DNA of 5,222 bases from Pseudomonadota bacterium. GTDB taxonomy: Bacteria; Pseudomonadota; Alphaproteobacteria; Acetobacterales; Acetobacteraceae. The stretch lies in assembly GCA_021829055.1 (NCBI GenBank), contig JAJZCS010000167.1, positions 1 through 5,222 on the forward strand, read 5' to 3'. The notes beneath the pieces were generated by a model. The model was not told where the DNA came from, did not search any database, and worked only from the letters and a program-made list of their open reading frames with translations. Positions within the stretch are counted from its first letter, which is position 1; every line of letters begins with the position of its first letter. Both the position numbers and the translations under genes were made by a program. Below, piece after piece: positions 1 through 5,222 of this stretch.

Positions 1-867
1 CTCGGGAATACGCCGCAGCGATAGTGCGGCCGCCTTTATCAGAAAGTCGTTAACAGAAAGACTATAAACTCCCAGTCCATCTTTCGGAGCCTGGGCATTA
101 AGCTCGGCTCGCAGCTTCAACAATCCATCTATATCGATATCGACCCAAAGATAGAAATGGGGGATCGTTTCCTTCGCTGCTTGCATGCGCTTCGCAATGG
201 TTTTCCGCATCGCCGAGTGCGGGACCACATCATGGGGAACCAAAACGTCCGACGCCTTAAGCACTATGGATCCGGCGTCCACCAACTGGACGTGCGGCTC
301 CGTTGTTAAGACACCAGCGCCGGTCGGCACCGGTTGCACGAGCTTACTACGAGTAGCCTCGACATCCGCCTTGACAATACGGCCCTTTGGACCGGACCCG
401 ACCAAATCCCGCAAATTGATACCCGCCTGATGAGCCATACGTCGTGCCAGTGGCGATATGAAAATTCGACTATTATCGTCAGTCTGTCTCTTAGTGTCCG
501 CGTCCGATACTGATGGTGGTGCGGACGGAAAAGTGGTTGCCGTTCGAGTAGCCTCGGAAACTGGCGACTTTGACATCATACCGGCTACACTGGTGCTCGC
601 TGATTCTCCATTGGCAATGTCTTCGCCCTCTCTTGCCAAGATTGCGATCGGAGCATTTACAGGAACCGCTTCACTTCCTTCGGCGACAAGAATCTTAGCG
701 AGCACTCCATCATCGGAAGCCTCGACTTCCATTGTCGCCTTGTCGGTCTCAATTTCCGCGATAACGTCACCGGTTTTAATCGTGTCACCTTCCTTCTTAA
801 GCCATTTTGCCAAGATACCCTCGGTCATGGTCGGTGATAGTGCCGGCATAAGAATGTTCGTTGCCAT
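1..867 (-). CDS. pdhC: Pyruvate dehydrogenase complex E2, dihydrolipoamide acetyltransferase (3' end outside window)
   Basis: This is the cytoplasmic E2 core of the pyruvate dehydrogenase complex, which moves the acetyl group from lipoyl-lysine to CoA. My translation is open for 289 codons from the ATG at 867 to base 1 with no stop, so the gene is cut by the window. Seen in order: a lipoyl domain at residues 1-77 with the ETDKA motif and lipoyl-lysine K43; a Ser/Thr/Ala/Pro linker at about 80-132; a peripheral-subunit-binding domain at about 134-169 (ISPLARRMA, then GSGPKGRI), which docks E3 or E1; a second linker; and the start of the catalytic domain from about 213 (MRKTIAKRM, then IPHFYL). 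The C-terminal 130-160 residues, including the catalytic His/Asp motif, lie outside. The start is fixed by AGGAG at 874..878, six bases upstream. It follows pdhB by 14 bases. The neighbouring pdhA and pdhB argue against a 2-oxoglutarate or branched-chain E2. Confidence 0.96.
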   Translation of the reverse strand, partial: MATNILMPALSPTMTEGILAKWLKKEGDTIKTGDVIAEIETDKATMEVEASDDGVLAKILVAEGSEAVPVNAPIAILAREGEDIANGESASTSVAGMMSKSPVSEATRTATTFPSAPPSVSDADTKRQTDDNSRIFISPLARRMAHQAGINLRDLVGSGPKGRIVKADVEATRSKLVQPVPTGAGVLTTEPHVQLVDAGSIVLKASDVLVPHDVVPHSAMRKTIAKRMQAAKETIPHFYLWVDIDIDGLLKLRAELNAQAPKDGLGVYSLSVNDFLIKAAALSLRRIPE

Positions 868-881
868 TTTTCGCTCCTACC

Positions 882-2234
882 TCAGAATAGTTTCGTTACA
901 GCCTCAACTACCCACTCTTCTTGAGGAAGAGCTAATTTTTCGAGATTAGCTGCATAAGGCATTGGAACATCAAGTCCGGTTACGCGTGTCGGCGGCGCAT
1001 CAAGCCAATCGAAGGCGTGTTCCGTGATTTGCGCGACAATTTCGGCGCCGATACCAGCAAACGGCCAACCTTCCTCGACGCTGACAAGACGGTTAGTCTT
1101 TTGCACTGAGTTCACAATCGTTTCAACATCTAACGGACGGATTGTACGCAAATTGATGACCTCTACCGAAATCCCTCGTTCCTGAAGTACCTCCGCGGCT
1201 TTCAGGGCTGTATCGACCATCATCGAAAAGGCGACAACGGTAACATCTGCGCCAACACGCTCCACCTTAGCCTTGCCAATCGGAAGAACAAAGTCTTCAT
1301 GTATTGGGCACGGGTGCTTGTGGCCGTAGAGAATCTCGTTCTCAAGAAAAATTACCGGGTTCGGGTCTCGAATGGCCGCGCGAAGTAGCCCTTTCGCGTC
1401 CGCGGCGGACCAAGGCGCAACCACTCTCAAGCCCGGACAGTGGGCATACCAAGAGGCAAAGCACTGACTATGCTGCGCGGCGACACGCGCAGCAGGCCCA
1501 TTGGGTCCTCGGAAAACGATCGGGCAACCCATCTGACCACCAGACATATACAGCGTTTTAGCGGCAGAGTTGACGACTTGGTCAAGGGCCTGCATGGCGA
1601 AATTAAAGGTCATGAACTCGACGATGGGACGAAGGCCAGCCATTGCTGCGCCAACTGCCAAGCCAGTGAATCCATGCTCTGTGATTGGGGTGTCCACCAC
1701 GCGTTTTTCGCCGAACTCTTCAAGTAATCCCTGACTGACCTTGTAGGCCCCCTGATACTGCGCGACTTCTTCGCCGATAAGAAACACGTCGGGATCACGA
1801 CGCATTTCCAAAGCCATAGCATCGCGCAAAGCCTCACGAACGGTTATCTCTGCAGTCTCTCCCCAGTCCTCGGGAGATTTGGGAGTCGCTACTCGAACTG
1901 GCTTTGCCTCTGTAATAGTTGGATTTTTTGGTGCTTGCGTTGCTTTTGGAAGCGGCGCGTTTTTTACAGCAGAGGCCGTCTCGATCCCCTCATGGTTGCT
2001 CCCAATCAATGCAATAGGCGCATTCACCAAGACGTTCTCGGTACCCTCAGGAACCAAGATCTGCAGAATCTCACCCTCGTCGGGAGCCTCGACCTCCATC
2101 GTTGCCTTGTCCGTCTCGATTTCAGCAACCACGTCGCCGGCCTTGACATTGTCGCCTACCGATCTGAGCCATTTTGCGAGCTTGCCCTCGGTCATGGTTG
2201 GTGAAAGCGCTGGCATCAGAAGCTCGGTTGCCAT
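882..2234 (-). CDS. pdhB: Pyruvate dehydrogenase E1 component, beta subunit with N-terminal lipoyl domain
   Basis: E1 beta pairs with PdhA to form the thiamine-diphosphate-dependent E1 that decarboxylates pyruvate and acetylates lipoyl groups. The 450 residues show a lipoyl domain at 1-77 (ETDKA, K43), an Ala/Pro/Lys-rich linker at about 80-125, and a complete E1 beta from about 127. Landmarks are [12 protein letters not shown] at 154-165, whose glutamate pair E155/E156 is where the family has its ThDP-activating Glu; DTPITEHGF at 181-189; the [17 protein letters not shown] stretch; AAQHSQCF at 252-259; and a C-terminal transketolase-type domain from about 330. The lipoyl-E1 beta fusion is known in alphaproteobacteria such as Zymomonas and Sinorhizobium, so it is not an artefact. 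An in-frame start 30 bases upstream (2264) is possible, but the ATG at 2234 is preferred: it has GGAG eight bases before it, and MATELLMP matches the start of the PdhC lipoyl domain. It lies 2 bases after the pdhA stop. Confidence 0.97.
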   Translation of the reverse strand: MATELLMPALSPTMTEGKLAKWLRSVGDNVKAGDVVAEIETDKATMEVEAPDEGEILQILVPEGTENVLVNAPIALIGSNHEGIETASAVKNAPLPKATQAPKNPTITEAKPVRVATPKSPEDWGETAEITVREALRDAMALEMRRDPDVFLIGEEVAQYQGAYKVSQGLLEEFGEKRVVDTPITEHGFTGLAVGAAMAGLRPIVEFMTFNFAMQALDQVVNSAAKTLYMSGGQMGCPIVFRGPNGPAARVAAQHSQCFASWYAHCPGLRVVAPWSAADAKGLLRAAIRDPNPVIFLENEILYGHKHPCPIHEDFVLPIGKAKVERVGADVTVVAFSMMVDTALKAAEVLQERGISVEVINLRTIRPLDVETIVNSVQKTNRLVSVEEGWPFAGIGAEIVAQITEHAFDWLDAPPTRVTGLDVPMPYAANLEKLALPQEEWVVEAVTKLF

Positions 2235-2236
2235 GG

Positions 2237-3268
2237 TCAATTCTCCACCAAGATGTCGGTCCACAACTCTGATTCGTCGGGTTCCGGACTCGTCTGGGCA
2301 AAATCTGCCGCTTCTTGAATCCGCTTTTTGACGGCATCATCAATCGATCTAAGTCGCTCATCCGTAACGCCTCGCACCTCCAGCTCCGTGCGCGCGAGGT
2401 CGATACAATCATGCTCACTACGCATTTTCTGCACTTCTTCGCGTGTTCGGTATTTGGCTGGATCAGACATTGAGTGGCCCCGATAACGGTACGTCTTCAT
2501 CTCCAGAAGGAAGGGCCCATTGCCACCACGACAGTGTGCCACCGCTTCCGCGCCAGCTGCCTTCACCGCCATGACGTCCATGCCATCTACTTGCATGCCG
2601 GGTATCTGCCATGGCGCGCCATTCCGGCTCAGGTCCCGCGAGGCTGAGGCACGCTCGACGCTGGTACCCATGCCGTAACGGTTATTTTCTATAACATACA
2701 CCACGGGAAGCTTCAGCAGCGCCGCAAGGTTGAAACTCTCGAAGACTTGCCCTTGGTTCGATGCCCCCTCACCAAAATACGTGAGGCAAACACGATCATT
2801 GCCGCGGTAATGATTAGCGAACGCAAGGCCGGTACCAAGTGATACCTGCGCGCCAACGATACCGTGCCCGCCATAAAAGCCCTTCTCCTTGCTGAACATG
2901 TGCATCGACCCCCCCTTACCGTGTGAGTAACCGCCCGACCGGCCAGTGAGCTCGGCCATAACTCCTGTCGGGTCCATGCCGCACGCAAGCATGTGACCAT
3001 GGTCACGGTAAGAGGTGATCACTTGGTCGCCAGGCTGAATAGCGAATTGCATGCCCGTGACAACGGCTTCCTGGCCAATATACAAATGGCAGAACCCACC
3101 GATCAGCCCCATGCCATATAATTGCCCCGCCTTTTCCTCAAAACGCCGAATCAGCAGCATCTTCTCATATGCAGCGAACAGCTCGTCGCGCGTCATCGCG
3201 GCGGTCGACGTCGATTTTTTGACCTTGTTCGAAGCGTTTCGCGCCGGTTTCACGTCTCGTGCGGCCAT
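2237..3268 (-). CDS. pdhA: Pyruvate dehydrogenase E1 component, alpha subunit
   Basis: E1 alpha of the pyruvate dehydrogenase complex binds thiamine diphosphate and Mg and acts as a heterotetramer with PdhB. The 343-residue product starts with a basic Lys/Arg/Ser/Thr-rich tail (about 1-25), then the typical core: [16 protein letters not shown] and [13 protein letters not shown] in the first 70 residues; YRDHGH at 87-92; [10 protein letters not shown] at 116-125; the ThDP motif from GEGA (166-169) to ENN (194-196); and the loop YRGHSMSDP at 262-270, equivalent to the phosphorylated loop of the mitochondrial enzyme (S266). Length fits the alphaproteobacterial family. The ATG at 3268 is chosen because a strong GGAGG lies six bases upstream; the frame continues to a TTG at 3358 with no comparable site. 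The product is the alpha half of a two-subunit E1, unlike the single-chain AceE of enteric bacteria. Confidence 0.97.
   Translation of the reverse strand: MAARDVKPARNASNKVKKSTSTAAMTRDELFAAYEKMLLIRRFEEKAGQLYGMGLIGGFCHLYIGQEAVVTGMQFAIQPGDQVITSYRDHGHMLACGMDPTGVMAELTGRSGGYSHGKGGSMHMFSKEKGFYGGHGIVGAQVSLGTGLAFANHYRGNDRVCLTYFGEGASNQGQVFESFNLAALLKLPVVYVIENNRYGMGTSVERASASRDLSRNGAPWQIPGMQVDGMDVMAVKAAGAEAVAHCRGGNGPFLLEMKTYRYRGHSMSDPAKYRTREEVQKMRSEHDCIDLARTELEVRGVTDERLRSIDDAVKKRIQEAADFAQTSPEPDESELWTDILVEN
2243..2246 (-). promoter_or_regulatory. Ribosome binding site fixing the pdhB start
   Basis: GGAG on the minus strand sits eight bases before the ATG at 2234, inside the last codons of pdhA. It supports the 450-residue product over the 460-residue one that would begin at 2264. 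Its position inside pdhA suggests translational coupling between the two subunits, which are needed in equal amounts. Confidence 0.7.
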
Positions 3269-3274
3269 CGGGTT

Positions 3275-3279
3275 CCTCC
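3275..3279 (-). promoter_or_regulatory. Ribosome binding site fixing the pdhA start
   Basis: GGAGG on the minus strand lies six bases before the ATG at 3268. It decides the start in favour of the 343-residue protein. The upstream TTG at 3358 would add 30 residues that look like translated leader rather than E1 alpha sequence. Confidence 0.75.
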
Positions 3280-3401
3280 GTCCTGAGGCGGCGAGCGCAG
3301 GACCTCTCGCCGCGTCTTTTTCTTGGGTGACGTCTAAACGTTGGCTCAAAAATGGCAAGATGAGGAGATATTTTTTGAGGGAGAATCAATTCTTTGTAAA
3401 T

Positions 3402-3422
3402 GTTAACCTTAATGTAGTTAAC
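3402..3422. repeat. Two palindromic GTTAAC hexamers, 9 bases apart
   Basis: GTTAAC occurs at 3402..3407 and 3417..3422. Each copy is a palindrome and they sit 15 bases apart start to start, with a further TTAA at 3409..3412 between them. The block lies about 135-155 bases before the pdhA ATG in the AT-rich gap. It could be an operator. The spacings between TTAA blocks (2, 5 and 11 bases) do not match the TTAA-N7-TTAA site of CtrA, so no regulator is named. Confidence 0.35.
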
Positions 3423-3442
3423 GGCCGACGAAAACGCTGGCC
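3423..3442 (-). other. Short hairpin next to the GTTAAC repeat
   Basis: On the minus strand GGCCAGCG and CGTCGGCC can pair around a TTTT loop, with one mismatch and one G-T pair. No T run follows on either strand, so it does not look like an intrinsic terminator. It may be part of the leader structure or chance. Confidence 0.2.
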
Positions 3443-3460
3443 GCAGCCCGCACATGGCGC

Positions 3461-3514
3461 TCAAGAATCGCGTCTTGGTAAGATTGTTGCATAGAAGGCA
3501 GTTAAGCTGCGCAT
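3461..3514 (-). CDS. Possible 17-residue leader reading frame downstream of ftsB
   Basis: An ATG at 3514 opens a 17-codon frame (MRSLTAFYATILPRRDS) ending in TGA at 3461..3463. AAGGAG at 3526..3531 stands 11 bases upstream, somewhat long but workable. A nearer ATG at 3523 gives only Met-His-stop. I know of no family it belongs to. It could be a leader peptide ahead of pdhA, a remnant of a lost gene start, or chance. Confidence 0.15.
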   Translation of the reverse strand: MRSLTAFYATILPRRDS

Positions 3515-3545
3515 CTAATGCATCACTCCTTATACGTCGGCCGCG

Positions 3546-3866
3546 TTATTTCTGGGGCGCTGGGCGTGTGGCGCGATGCAATGGTAAAACCAGGTCTGCT
3601 GGATTCGCTAAATTGAGAACTTCCCTAGCGCGTAGATTCAGCATATCTGCCTCTATCCCGGAGTCACGGAGACCATCCACCTTTGCCTGCCAGAAAACCC
3701 GTCGTGCTTGGACACCCGTCAGCCTCGTCTGGGCGTCAGCAAGCATCCCCCGATCCACTATTTGCGCGCGCAAGCCACGCGAGCCACGTATGGCGTTAAT
3801 GCCGAAATATACGGTCAAGCCGAGGAAAAGAAGCGGTACGATTACAGTGCGAAGGCGTTTCTTCAT
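3546..3866 (-). CDS. ftsB: Septum formation initiator, FtsB/DivIC-like cell division protein
   Basis: FtsB/DivIC proteins are small bitopic inner-membrane proteins that work with FtsL and FtsQ in activating septal wall synthesis. The 106-residue product has a short basic start (MKKRLR), one membrane segment at about 8-26, then a periplasmic stretch of about 30-70 with coiled-coil-like character. The C-terminal pattern DML-x3-ARE-x-LNLANPADLVL at 74-94 resembles the DMLxxxARxxLN...DExV pattern I know from alphaproteobacterial members. Size and domain order fit the family, and an FtsB gene directly ahead of pdhA is a common alphaproteobacterial arrangement. The frame is open further upstream to 3989, but the ATG at 3866 puts the membrane segment at the usual place. 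No clear Shine-Dalgarno precedes it, so the start is the least certain point. The tail after residue 95 (Arg/Pro-rich) is not conserved as far as I can tell. Confidence 0.82.
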   Translation of the reverse strand: MKKRLRTVIVPLLFLGLTVYFGINAIRGSRGLRAQIVDRGMLADAQTRLTGVQARRVFWQAKVDGLRDSGIEADMLNLRAREVLNLANPADLVLPLHRATRPAPQK

Positions 3867-4075
3867 TGCAGTTTGGAGAAGTTCCCTATTGGGTTGTGCG
3901 TTTATGACGCATCTTTGGGAAAATCTGCAAGCACCTTTTCGGGGATGGTCTCGCATAGCTATAGTTTTGATGAATTCTTGGAAAGACATGATGCTGTACG
4001 GGAAAATGCCGCGAGTCTGCCATTTTTATACTCAAGATTTGCTCGCATGCTACGGAGGTTCTACGGAGGTTAAAG
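3867..4075. promoter_or_regulatory. Divergent promoter region between ftsB and the small secreted protein gene
   Basis: This 209-base gap separates two genes transcribed away from each other, so both promoters should lie here. For ftsB, a weak minus-strand candidate is TTGCAG at 3925..3930 with CATAAA at 3901..3906, 18 bases between. TGCGT at 3897..3901 and ACGCA at 3907..3911 form a five-base inverted repeat that overlaps that -10. For the plus-strand gene, TATACT at 4027..4032 is a good -10 match, but no clear -35 lies at the right distance. All three are visual calls only. Confidence 0.35.
4050..4071 (+). repeat. Exact tandem duplication of an 11-base Shine-Dalgarno block
   Basis: CTACGGAGGTT occurs twice without a gap (4050..4060 and 4061..4071). 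The second GGAGG (4065..4069) stands six bases before the ATG at 4076 and is the working ribosome binding site. The first (4054..4058) is 17 bases away, too far to place that ATG directly but able to act as a standby site. The exact copy suggests a recent slippage duplication or one kept by selection. Confidence 0.8.
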
Positions 4076-4387
4076 ATGCTTGGAGCACAGCGTTTTCTTA
4101 TGATTATAGCTGCAGGCCTAATCGGCCTCAGCGTGGCCGGTACAGTCGGCGTTGCACAAGCAGATCCGCCATGGGGACATGACGGATGGCGCCATGAGCA
4201 GAATGACGATGGCTGGGGACCGCGCTGGGTGGCTCCGCCCCCTGCTTACTATGCGCCACCGCCACCGGTCTATTATGCACCGCCGCCGCCGGCCTATTAT
4301 GCCCCACCACCGCCCCCGGCGTATTATGTGCCGCCAGTGCTGTCGTTTGGGCTGAACATCCCTTTCGGAGATGAAGATCATCATTGA
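4076..4387 (+). CDS. Small secreted Pro/Tyr-rich repeat protein, function unknown
   Basis: The 103-residue product begins with a clear Sec signal peptide: a short basic start (R6), a hydrophobic core at about 7-26, and a likely cleavage site AQA|D at 29/30. The mature part has a Trp/Asp/His-rich segment (30-52, with GHDGWR and DDGWGPRW), then four YY-containing repeats of the type (A/V)YYAPPPP at 57-87, and an acidic/His tail (FGLNIPFGDEDHH). No cysteine is present, so it is not a lipoprotein. Small YYAPPPP-type periplasmic or envelope proteins are common in alphaproteobacteria but have no assigned role. The His/Asp-rich ends could bind metal, which is only a guess. The start is well supported by GGAGG six bases upstream. 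It is divergent from ftsB and has no obvious link to the pdh operon. Confidence 0.8.
   Translation: MLGAQRFLMIIAAGLIGLSVAGTVGVAQADPPWGHDGWRHEQNDDGWGPRWVAPPPAYYAPPPPVYYAPPPPAYYAPPPPPAYYVPPVLSFGLNIPFGDEDHH
4244..4336 (+). repeat. Coding repeat for the YYAPPPP units
   Basis: Three to four imperfect copies of a 24-27-base unit encode (A/V)YYAPPPP. Synonymous codons differ between copies (TAC/TAT; CCA, CCG and CCC; GCG, GCA and GCC), so the array appears old and kept at protein level rather than a fresh slippage product. One unit has an extra proline. Confidence 0.75.
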
Positions 4388-4779
4388 CCGTCTTCTCTTA
4401 AATCGCAATTATTGCCTTCCATATGAAAGTCTCATTCCGTGCGGCACGTGGCATGAAGGTGCCGTGGTGCAGGTGGTGGGGCGATGCCTAGGTGCCCCGT
4501 TGGTGTGGTGACGCGCTGATCTCTCGCTGAGCCGACGCTACAGTTCAGCAAGGATTTTCAGCGTGGCCGGGAAGCGGAAGTCGAATCCAGAAGACCGTCT
4601 TCTGCCGATAGTCTTAGCCCATCGGCATAGGCATGCGCCGCACGTCCGCAGCGGAACGCGATTGCGTCGACATGTTTTCAGGCACGACAAAACCACAACG
4701 CGAATATTCCGCAAATAGCAATAGGTCCGTCCGCCGTTTATTGATGTTTTGTGTTTTGCGCTTCCAAGATGGCCTTTAT
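4388..4779. other. About 390 bases without a recognisable gene
   Basis: I see no gene I can support here. Short open frames exist on both strands (for example 4633..4824 plus), but none has a ribosome binding site or a recognisable motif. An inverted repeat CGGCAC (4442..4447) / GTGCCG (4459..4464) with an 11-base loop lies 55 bases after the secreted protein gene. Without a T run it is a weak terminator candidate. The stretch may be flanking DNA of the insertion sequence that begins near 4780, or degraded mobile DNA. Confidence 0.4.
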
Positions 4780-4962
4780 GAGACCTGTGTGCGGATGGGT
4801 ATGGACGGCGGGGTGAATTACTGATTCTCTGTTGATGTTTGGGGATGGAGAGGATTGGTGGCGCAACGTCGGAGTGGCCAGGAGCGGCTTGGTTTTGTGG
4901 AACCACCGCGTGGTGCCTCTGCGCTGGAGGCGCTGTCCGGGTTGATTGATTGGAAACCGGTT
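4780..4962 (+). mobile_element. Left end of an IS5-type insertion sequence (IS-A), interrupted
   Basis: The fragment begins with a possible terminal repeat GAGACCTGTGTGCGG at 4780..4794 and carries the first codons of an IS5-type transposase from 4858. The 78 bases between the proposed end and the start codon are a normal distance for such elements. Protein similarity stops at about 4962, where a second fragment in the opposite orientation begins. The left end is an inference, since the matching right-hand repeat is not in the window. Confidence 0.5.
4858..4962 (+). pseudogene. N-terminal fragment of an IS5-type transposase
   Basis: From a GTG at 4858 the frame reads VAQRRSGQERLGFVEP, then an ASALEALSGLIDW segment. 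This resembles the opening of IS5-type transposases (RRSGQERxGF...L..LIDW). GGAGAGG at 4847..4853 precedes it; a TTG at 4855 is an alternative start. Only 35 codons appear native. After V35 the frame continues into the neighbouring element and stops at 4990..4992. None of the DDE catalytic residues are present, so the fragment is inactive. Family membership is judged from remembered sequence pattern. Confidence 0.6.
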
Positions 4963-5222
4963 GGAAGATGGGCACCTCCATCAACTCCATGATCTGAGTG
5001 GATTTGGATGGAGGGTGTGGGATTTGGCGTGATCGCGAGCTTTCTGGTTCAGCAGAGTGCCGGTTTCTGGCGGCTTTTCTGCGTTCGGGGCACAGCCATC
5101 CCATCGCTGCCCGTCGCGCGTGGAAGATCAGGCGGTGCATGTTGCAGGCGAGGTTGGTCAGCGTGATCCTGGCCTCGGCGCGTTTGATGCCGATGGTGCG
5201 GATAAACAGCCCCCTCTGCTCC
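4963..5222 (-). mobile_element. Right end of a second IS5-type insertion sequence (IS-B), running out of the window
   Basis: The plus strand from 4963 reads GGAAGATGGGCACC, close to the GGAAGGTGCGAA ends I remember for IS5-family elements. The minus strand holds the C-terminal part of a transposase that ends towards this point. Orientation and position fit an element inserted into IS-A, with its left end and the rest of IS-A beyond base 5222. The exact boundary is uncertain by roughly ten bases. Confidence 0.5.
4963..5222 (-). pseudogene. C-terminal part of an IS5-type transposase (5' part outside window)
   Basis: The minus-strand frame entering at 5221 reads EQRGLFIRTIGIKRAEARI, then TLTNLACNMHRLIFHARR. 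This matches the C-terminal GLFIRTIGIxRAxxxIxxxNLxYNxxRLIF pattern of IS5-type DDE transposases. The last catalytic Glu would lie just outside the window. No stop occurs inside the element: the frame stays open past 4963, across antisense IS-A and flanking DNA, to 4538. Either the native stop was lost or the tail has shifted frame. Whether the gene is intact upstream cannot be seen. Confidence 0.65.

Larger units (their letters stand above)
3269..3545 (-). promoter_or_regulatory. Gap between ftsB and pdhA, likely leader and promoter region of the pdh operon
   Basis: These 277 bases hold no convincing gene. The middle part (about 3360..3422) is clearly richer in A and T than the flanking coding DNA, which suits a promoter or operator for pdhABC. 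I could not find a -35/-10 pair with good matches and spacing, so no promoter is placed. The stretch contains a GTTAAC repeat, a short hairpin and a possible 17-codon reading frame, listed separately. No hairpin followed by a T run is seen, so transcription from ftsB may also read into pdhA. Confidence 0.45.

Noticed and set aside
458..949. Plus-strand open frame of 163 codons opposite pdhC
   Set aside because: It lies antisense to the lipoyl and linker coding sequence of pdhC. Its Ser/Ala/Val/Ile-rich product simply mirrors the codons of the real gene.
1879..2331. Plus-strand open frame of 150 codons that resembles the 458..949 product
   Set aside because: The resemblance arises because both are antisense to the two similar lipoyl domains of pdhB and pdhC. 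It does not indicate a real gene family.
3403..3421. CtrA binding site in the pdhA upstream region
   Set aside because: TTAA blocks are present, but gaps of 2, 5 and 11 bases do not fit the TTAA-N7-TTAA spacing.
3708..4073. Plus-strand 121-codon frame ending just before the secreted protein gene
   Set aside because: It starts at a TTG without a ribosome binding site, its first half is antisense to ftsB, and the rest matches nothing I recognise.
3454..4182. Plus-strand open frame of 242 codons across ftsB
   Set aside because: It runs opposite ftsB, has no family resemblance, is rich in Arg and Ser as expected of an antisense frame, and overlaps the well-supported secreted protein gene.
4118..4408. 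Minus-strand Arg-rich frames opposite the secreted protein gene
   Set aside because: They are antisense to the Pro/Tyr repeat; the signal peptide and GGAGG support the plus-strand frame instead.
4442..4464. Intrinsic terminator of the secreted protein gene
   Set aside because: The six-base stem has an 11-base loop and no following T run, so it is mentioned only as a weak inverted repeat.
4633..4824. Plus-strand 63-codon frame with ATG start
   Set aside because: There is no Shine-Dalgarno and no recognisable motif, and it runs across the proposed left end of IS-A.

Overview
The window looks like a piece of an alphaproteobacterial chromosome. Four things point there. The E1 alpha/E1 beta pyruvate dehydrogenase is of the mitochondrial type. 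The E1 beta subunit carries its own lipoyl domain. A septum-formation-initiator (FtsB/DivIC) gene lies directly upstream of pdhA. All genes use GGAGG-type ribosome binding sites. Base composition is moderate and IS5-type insertion sequence debris is present. Acetobacteraceae or a neighbouring group is a plausible guess, but the sequence does not settle the family.

Layout from right to left along the minus strand: ftsB (3546..3866), a 277-base AT-rich gap, then the tightly packed pdhA (2237..3268), pdhB (882..2234) and pdhC (1..867, cut by the window edge). pdhA and pdhB are 2 bases apart and pdhB and pdhC 14 bases apart, each with its own Shine-Dalgarno, so they very likely form one transcript. 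Together they encode E1 alpha, E1 beta and E2 of the pyruvate dehydrogenase complex, which converts pyruvate to acetyl-CoA. E3 (lpd) is expected beyond base 1. Both E1 beta and E2 carry an N-terminal lipoyl domain with the modified lysine at residue 43.

Divergent from ftsB, on the plus strand, is a small secreted protein gene (4076..4387) with a signal peptide and a Pro/Tyr-rich repeat. It is preceded by an exact tandem duplication of an 11-base block carrying the Shine-Dalgarno.

The right end (4388..5222) holds no intact gene. It has about 390 bases of unassigned DNA, then what reads as two IS5-type fragments in opposite orientation. The N-terminal start of one transposase (plus strand) is broken near 4962. 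The C-terminal end of another (minus strand) begins there and runs out of the window. The simplest reading is one insertion sequence inserted into another.

I did not find a wholly new system. The points most worth a second look are the nested IS junction, the duplicated ribosome binding site, the GTTAAC repeat in front of pdhA, and the paired lipoyl domains.
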